NCBI RefSeq assembly: GCF_009208555.1
Contig: NZ_WFLI01000021.1
Coordinates: 1 to 64,000, forward strand
Source: Janthinobacterium violaceinigrum
Lineage (GTDB): Bacteria; Pseudomonadota; Gammaproteobacteria; Burkholderiales; Burkholderiaceae_D
Reading direction: 5' to 3'
Length of the DNA: 64,000 bases
Under the pieces are notes generated by a model that did no database searches, had not been told where the DNA came from, and worked only from the letters and a program-made list of their open reading frames with translations. This document shows, piece by piece, positions 60,199 through 64,000 of the stretch. Positions within the stretch are counted from its first letter, which is position 1, and the number at the start of each line of letters is the position of its first letter. The translations under genes and the position numbers were made by a program.

Positions 60199-60753
60199 TC
60201 AGACGGCGCCAGGCAGGTAGGGCGTCAATTGCAGATTGACGGGCGTGCCGGCCAGGCTGTTGGAGAAATTGCACAGGGTGGCCAGGCTGATGCCCAGCAC
60301 GACTTCCAGCGCCTGCTGTTCGTTGTAGCCGGCGGCCAGGAAGGCTTGATAGTCGCCGTCGGCGACGGCGCCGCGCGTGGCGATGACGGCCGTGGCGAAG
60401 GCGGCGACGGCGTCGAGTTGCGCGTCGCCCGTCGGCTGGCCGTGCTGCAGGGCGCGCACGGTGTCCGGTGTCTGGCCTGCTTTTTTCAGCGAGATGGCGC
60501 TGTGGCCAGCGATGCAGAAATCGCAGCCGTGGATGCGCGCGGCCGTGATTTGCACCACTTCGCGTTCCATCAGGCTCAGGCTGGCGCGCGCATTGATGCC
60601 GGAGACGGTCAGATACGTTTCCAGCGCCAGCGGCGCATTGGCCAGCACGCCGATCAGGTTGGGCAGGTAGCCGTTGTTGGCGATGGCTTTTTCCACGAAG
60701 GGGCGGCTATCGGCCGGGGCGGTGTCGAGGGTGTGCAGCGTCAGACGGGACAT
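60199..60753 (-). CDS. AhpD/carboxymuconolactone-decarboxylase family protein
   Basis: A 184-aa all-helical protein with the AhpD active motif RIHGCDFCIAGHSA (Cys-x2-Cys-x3-His near 75), the pattern for peroxidase or redox activity. First gene of the operon, 1 bp before the flavoprotein gene. Could remove peroxides made by the flavoprotein, as an inference. A promoter is visible 35 bp upstream. Confidence 0.87.
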   Translation of the reverse strand: MSRLTLHTLDTAPADSRPFVEKAIANNGYLPNLIGVLANAPLALETYLTVSGINARASLSLMEREVVQITAARIHGCDFCIAGHSAISLKKAGQTPDTVRALQHGQPTGDAQLDAVAAFATAVIATRGAVADGDYQAFLAAGYNEQQALEVVLGISLATLCNFSNSLAGTPVNLQLTPYLPGAV

Positions 60754-60787
60754 GGGGTACCTTGCTAGTTTAGTAAGTCACCCGGCC

Positions 60788-60817
60788 ATTATATCGGCCA
60801 TGCCGTGCACGTAACAG
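60788..60817 (-). promoter_or_regulatory. promoter of the AhpD-flavoprotein-ABC operon
   Basis: On the - strand a perfect TATAAT (60793-60788) with a weak -35 CTGTTA (60817-60812), spacer 18. Overlaps the inverted repeat GGCC-ATTATATC-GGCC (60784-60799), a possible operator. Lies downstream of the AraC-type gene that may regulate it. Confidence 0.5.
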
Positions 60818-60882
60818 ACGTCAGCGTCGTCCTTTTGTGCTCGTTCGTCTTTGATTGCGCAAACCTTGATGTCCGCTGGACT

Positions 60883-61803
60883 TCAGCTGGCCAGTTGGCG
60901 CTGGCGCTGGTCGCGCCGGTAGGCGCCCGGCTGCTCGCCCGTGACCCGCTTGAACGCGCGCGTAAACGCGGCGTGCGAGCGGTAGCCCACCAGTTCGGCC
61001 GCGCGTTCGACGGAGACGCCGTCGTGCAGGCGCCGGGCGGCGATCTTCATGCGCAGCAGGAGCAGGAACTGGGCCGGCGAGTGGCCGCTGGCGCTGGCGA
61101 AATGCTTGCAGAAGCTGGCGCGCGACATGCACGCGGCCTTGGCCATGTTCTCGATCGACCAGTCGGCGGCGGGAGCGTCGAGCATGCGTTCGAGCAGCGG
61201 CGAAAATGCGGGCTGGTGCAGCAGCGACAGCAGGCCGGCCGCCACTTGCTCGCCCTGCGCCACATGGCGGATCAGGTAGAAGAACAGCAGTTCGACCAGG
61301 CGCGCGATCAGGGGCGACGGCTGTTCCGGATCGCCGCCGGCTTCAAGCAGGATCAGGTCGAACAGCGCGGTGGCGGCGCTGAAGGCGGGTGCGTCGCCGC
61401 GTATCAGCAGATATGGGGGGAACGAGTCGACGATCAGCGCGGAGAGGGCGCCGCGAAACTGAAAGAAGCCGCAGGCCAGCGCCGTTGCCGGACCGTCCGT
61501 GGACGCCTGCAGCGGCAGCATCGTTTGCGCGCTCACCGCCTGCGCCGGGTCGCCATGGGGGCTGAGGAAGTGCGGCAAGTCGCGCAGCAGGAAGACGCCA
61601 TCGCGCGGGCCCAGCGCAATCGGCGCCGCGCCATCGAGATGCAGGTAGCAGTGGCCATCGAGCACCAGGTGAAAGCTGCCCAGTTCCCGGCCCGCCGTGG
61701 AAGCGCGCCAGCGGCCGCAGTACTGGCCCACATGCAGCACGGCGGTGTCGAGTTCCAGGCTGCCGAGCAGCCAGCGCGCCAGTCTGTCGGTATCAGGATG
61801 CAT
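60883..61803 (-). CDS. AraC-family transcriptional regulator
   Basis: A 306-aa regulator with an N-terminal cupin-like sensor of the AraC_binding_6 type (about 15-185; HLVLDGHCYLHLDG, GVFLLRDLPHFLSPHGD) and a C-terminal double helix-turn-helix (about 205-300; NMAKAACMSRASFCKHF and LVGYRSHAAFTRAFKRVTG). Same strand as, and 129 bp upstream of, the AhpD-ABC operon, so local control of that operon is likely. Inducer unknown. Confidence 0.92.
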   Translation of the reverse strand: MHPDTDRLARWLLGSLELDTAVLHVGQYCGRWRASTAGRELGSFHLVLDGHCYLHLDGAAPIALGPRDGVFLLRDLPHFLSPHGDPAQAVSAQTMLPLQASTDGPATALACGFFQFRGALSALIVDSFPPYLLIRGDAPAFSAATALFDLILLEAGGDPEQPSPLIARLVELLFFYLIRHVAQGEQVAAGLLSLLHQPAFSPLLERMLDAPAADWSIENMAKAACMSRASFCKHFASASGHSPAQFLLLLRMKIAARRLHDGVSVERAAELVGYRSHAAFTRAFKRVTGEQPGAYRRDQRQRQLAS

Positions 61804-61892
61804 GGGATGGCAAAGGCAAAAGCTGCATCATACGGCGCAGGCGCGGCAAGGCAAACGACCGTTTTCGACTAAGCATATGCGCGCCATGCAGC

Positions 61893-62732
61893 TTAGCGCT
61901 TGCCGCTGTGTTGCTGGAAGGCGGGACAGTCGACTTGCAGCAGCGAGCGGTCTTCCAGGCACACGGCGGAGAGTTTGCCGCCCCACACGCAGCCGCTATC
62001 GAGGCCGATCAGGTGGGGCCGCAGCTGCAGCCCCAGCGCCGACCAGTGGCCGAAGACGACGGTGTCGCCCGCGCTGCGCCGTCCCGGCACGTCGAACCAG
62101 GGCAGCAGGCCGGAGCCCGGCGGCGCGCTGCCGCTCTCCTTCATCTTGAAATCCATGACGCCGTCCGGCGTGCAAAAGCGCAGCCGCGTCATGGCGTTGA
62201 CGATGCAGCGCAGCCGGTCGGCACCCTGCAGGTCGTCGCGCCAGGCGGCCGGTTCATTGCCGTACATGGTGCGCAGGAACGCCACCCAGCCGTCGCTGCG
62301 CAGCATGGCGGACACTTCCTCGCTCAGCGACAGGGCTTGCGAGGCGCTCCATTGCGGCAGCAAGCCCGCATGCACGAGCACGTGGCCCTGGTGCTGCAAG
62401 GCGAGCGGGCGCTGGCGCAGCCAGGCGAGCAATTCCTCGCGGTCGGGCGCGTCGAGGATGTCGGCCAGCGTATCGGACGCATGCTCCGGGCGGATGCCGT
62501 TGGCCACGGCCAGCAAGTGCAAGTCATGGTTGCCCAGGACGCTGTCGGCCAGGCCCTGCTGCGCCAGCGCATGCACGTGGCGCAGGGTGGCCAGCGAGGC
62601 GGGACCACGGTTGATCAGGTCGCCGGCGAACAAGAGCCGGTACGGGCCATCTGCCGCCGCCTGGATGCGCTCGATCAGTTCGACGGTTTGTGCATGGCAG
62701 CCTTGCAGATCGCCGATAAAGTAAGTTTTCAT
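61893..62732 (-). CDS. apaH: symmetrical bis(5'-nucleosyl)-tetraphosphatase
   Basis: Hydrolyses Ap4A to two ADP, and removes NpnN caps from RNA in other bacteria. 279 aa. Start at 62732 (MKTYFIGDLQGC), since the family begins with this metallophosphatase motif; a longer frame to 62762 is not needed. Metal sites: GDLQGCH, GDLINRGP, GNHDLHLLA, and a later His in VLVHAGLLP. Single gene between AraC and an AT-rich gap. Confidence 0.96.
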   Translation of the reverse strand: MKTYFIGDLQGCHAQTVELIERIQAAADGPYRLLFAGDLINRGPASLATLRHVHALAQQGLADSVLGNHDLHLLAVANGIRPEHASDTLADILDAPDREELLAWLRQRPLALQHQGHVLVHAGLLPQWSASQALSLSEEVSAMLRSDGWVAFLRTMYGNEPAAWRDDLQGADRLRCIVNAMTRLRFCTPDGVMDFKMKESGSAPPGSGLLPWFDVPGRRSAGDTVVFGHWSALGLQLRPHLIGLDSGCVWGGKLSAVCLEDRSLLQVDCPAFQQHSGKR

Positions 62733-63189
62733 ATGTGCCAGAGTGAAGTGAACGACGCGCATGCATTATAAGCACGGCTGCCCTTTGGCGCTGGAGACAT
62801 TGCCGGCAAGCGCCTGATTGCGCGTGGGCGCGGCAGGCCGGAAACAACCGGATACGGATTAAGCCGGAGCGGCATTTACTTCCGCTTAATGCGCCGCTGC
62901 CGTATATCGATAATAATTTCCCGGCCCGATTGCCGAAATGGCTGGCTGCACCGGCCAGTCCTGCAAACAGTTACCCGCAGGCCAATTGGAATGTTATTTT
63001 ATTCATATTAATGCATTCTTCATGCCTTATTTCCGCATATTCTTCATTTAATCTTAATGTTGGGCGGGTAAATAAACCGCTGGCCGCGATTCAAATAACG
63101 ATAGATTATGTTGCGATGCGCAAATATTTATACAATGTAGTATATTTCACGTAATTTTATTAATTCAATTAATGTAAAGGATATACGGA
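62733..63189. other. 457-bp AT-rich gap before H-NS-like gene
   Basis: From about 62960 the base composition drops clearly below the surrounding GC level, with many TTAAT/AATTA words. No gene is supported; a 74-codon frame at 62930-63154 has no ribosome site. The stretch probably holds the H-NS gene promoter and curved DNA where an H-NS protein would bind. Confidence 0.6.
63159..63173. promoter_or_regulatory. 7-1-7 AT palindrome upstream of H-NS-like gene
   Basis: ATTAATT-C-AATTAAT is a perfect inverted repeat ending 2 bases before the AAAGGA ribosome site and 16 before the ATG. Candidate autoregulatory or nucleation site for the H-NS-type protein encoded downstream. Confidence 0.4.
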
Positions 63190-63498
63190 ATGGATCTGTC
63201 GACGATGACGATGCAGGAATTGCGCAAACTGGAAGATAATGTCAAGCAGGAATTGAACAGCCGCGAACGTGACGACTTGAACAAGGCGCGCGAACAGATC
63301 ATGGCCATCGCGCAGCAAGCGGGCATTCCGCTGAAACAGCTGATACTCGACGGCCTGCACCCGCGGGCGGGCAAGGTCGCCGTGCGTTACCGCCATCCGG
63401 ACAATGCGACTGAGCAATGGACAGGCCGTGGCCGCCAGCCGCTGTGGGTCAAGCAATGGGTGGAATCGGGCAAGTCTATCGATCTGCTGCGCGTATAA
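63190..63498 (+). CDS. H-NS family histone-like protein (BpH3 type)
   Basis: A 102-aa nucleoid protein: an N-terminal oligomerising coiled coil (about 1-45, LRKLEDNVKQELNSR), a linker and the C-terminal DNA-binding motif YRHPDNATEQWTGRGRQPLW followed by VKQWV. H-NS proteins silence AT-rich DNA. AAAGGA is 8 bases before the ATG. Single gene, followed 93 bp later by a sugar-phosphate mutase; TATAAT and TATACT words at 63494-63509 overlap its 3' end and may start that next transcript. Confidence 0.95.
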   Translation: MDLSTMTMQELRKLEDNVKQELNSRERDDLNKAREQIMAIAQQAGIPLKQLILDGLHPRAGKVAVRYRHPDNATEQWTGRGRQPLWVKQWVESGKSIDLLRV

Positions 63499-63591
63499 TT
63501 CGGTATACTCTTGGCGCAGTAGCAAGCTGGCAGTTTCGCGCTGCACCTTGCCACGCACTCTATCGATACCCTTACTTATACCGCACACACC

Positions 63592-64000
63592 ATGCTTCCA
63601 TTGTCCAGAACGATCTTCAAGGCCTACGATATTCGCGGCATCATCGCTAAAACCCTCGATGCCAGCGTGGCCTACAAGATCGGTCAGGCCTTTGGCCAGG
63701 CCGCGCTGGCCAAGGGCGAGCAGCGGGTCGTGATCGGCCGCGATGGCCGCCTGTCGGGACCTGAATTGACGGCGGCGCTGGCGCAGGGCTTGCAAGCCGC
63801 AGGCGTCGACGTGATCGACCTGGGCGTGGTGGCCACGCCGATGGTCTATTTCGGCACGAACGTGCTCGACACGCGCTCCGGCATCATGGTCACGGGCAGC
63901 CACAATCCACCCGATTACAACGGCTTCAAGATGGTGCTGGCCGGCGAGGCGATCCACGGCGAAGCGATCCAGGCGCTGTACCACAGCATCGTCGCGCACG
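63592..64000 (+). CDS. phosphomannomutase/phosphoglucomutase (3' end cut by window)
   Basis: First 136 codons of an alpha-D-phosphohexomutase, open to the window edge. Start MLPLSRTIFKAYDIRGI is the standard family start; RDGRLSGPEL follows, and the phosphoserine loop GIMVTGSHNPPDYNGFK with Ser103 is intact. Such AlgC/ManB-type enzymes interconvert mannose or glucose 6- and 1-phosphates for exopolysaccharide and LPS. Which sugar is preferred cannot be told from the N-terminus. Confidence 0.94.
   Translation, partial: MLPLSRTIFKAYDIRGIIAKTLDASVAYKIGQAFGQAALAKGEQRVVIGRDGRLSGPELTAALAQGLQAAGVDVIDLGVVATPMVYFGTNVLDTRSGIMVTGSHNPPDYNGFKMVLAGEAIHGEAIQALYHSIVAH

Noticed and set aside
62930..63154. 74-codon frame in the AT-rich gap
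   Set aside because: No ribosome site; sequence looks like promoter DNA of the H-NS gene.

Overview
The window is GC-rich, densely packed and all-chromosomal in character. The gene orders are typical of Burkholderiales: DUF3426-prmA-accC-accB-aroQ-tlpA, mpl, hemL-thiD-rubredoxin-pilG/H/I/J-chpA, and yqgE-ruvX-pyrR-pyrB-pyrC'. Together with the alanine/lysine/proline-repeat histone-like protein and a BpH3-type H-NS protein, this suggests an Oxalobacteraceae-like betaproteobacterium (Janthinobacterium/Duganella/Massilia type). The genus is an inference from gene content, not from a database match. I saw no rRNA, tRNA, insertion sequence, prophage or CRISPR array.

Layout. 1-8.7 kb: an iron/siderophore block on the + strand, comprising a truncated FecR regulator, a TonB-dependent siderophore receptor, DUF3649, PepSY-TM and DUF3325 membrane proteins, and a MacA/MacB-type (PvdR/PvdT-like) exporter, almost all with overlapping stop and start codons. 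8.9-10.6 kb: a lone periplasmic binding protein and a lipoprotein converging on a shared terminator. 10.8-13.6 kb: YpjD/CcsA-like protein, PP0621, a receiver-less PilR-like sigma-54 activator and AmpD. 14-18.3 kb: class Ia ribonucleotide reductase nrdA-nrdB behind a promoter carrying two NrdR-box-like sites 31 bp apart. 18.3-20.9 kb: a 730-bp non-coding structured region with a candidate small RNA, then an AlgP-like repeat protein and YggT. 21-28 kb (mostly - strand): PfkB kinase, DUF3426, prmA, accC, accB, aroQ, tlpA and a conserved unknown gene. 28-36.5 kb (+): mpl, an esterase, ubiC, an RNB ribonuclease, a TonB-like protein, aroE, mtgA and corA. 36.5-40.5 kb: an NTF2-like secreted protein, a HAD phosphatase, hemL, thiD and rubredoxin. 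40.5-49.7 kb: a Pil-Chp chemosensory array controlling twitching or surface behaviour. 49.7-56.3 kb: photolyase, yqgE, ruvX, pyrR, pyrB, a non-catalytic pyrC' and a lysophospholipid acyltransferase. 56.3-61.8 kb (-): a five-gene operon of AhpD-like protein, acyl-CoA-dehydrogenase-like flavoprotein and a nitrate/sulfonate/taurine-type ABC importer, with an AraC regulator upstream. 61.9-64 kb: apaH, an AT-rich gap, an H-NS family gene and the 5' end of a phosphomannomutase/phosphoglucomutase.

How the genes work together. Most of the window is housekeeping: fatty acid initiation (accB/accC), aromatic amino acid synthesis (aroQ, aroE), peptidoglycan synthesis and recycling (ampD, mpl, mtgA), pyrimidines (pyrR/B/C'), tetrapyrrole, thiamine and ubiquinone (hemL, thiD, ubiC), and DNA precursor supply (nrdAB). 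The most system-like accessory parts are: (1) the receptor + PepSY + MacAB iron block, which reads as uptake, periplasmic reduction and recycling of one siderophore; (2) the Pil-Chp array, which lacks adaptation enzymes; (3) the AhpD/flavoprotein/ABC operon, whose substrate is unknown; (4) the structured intergenic region before the AlgP-like gene. The antisense reading frames up to about 1,200 codons long seen throughout are by-products of high GC and are not annotated.
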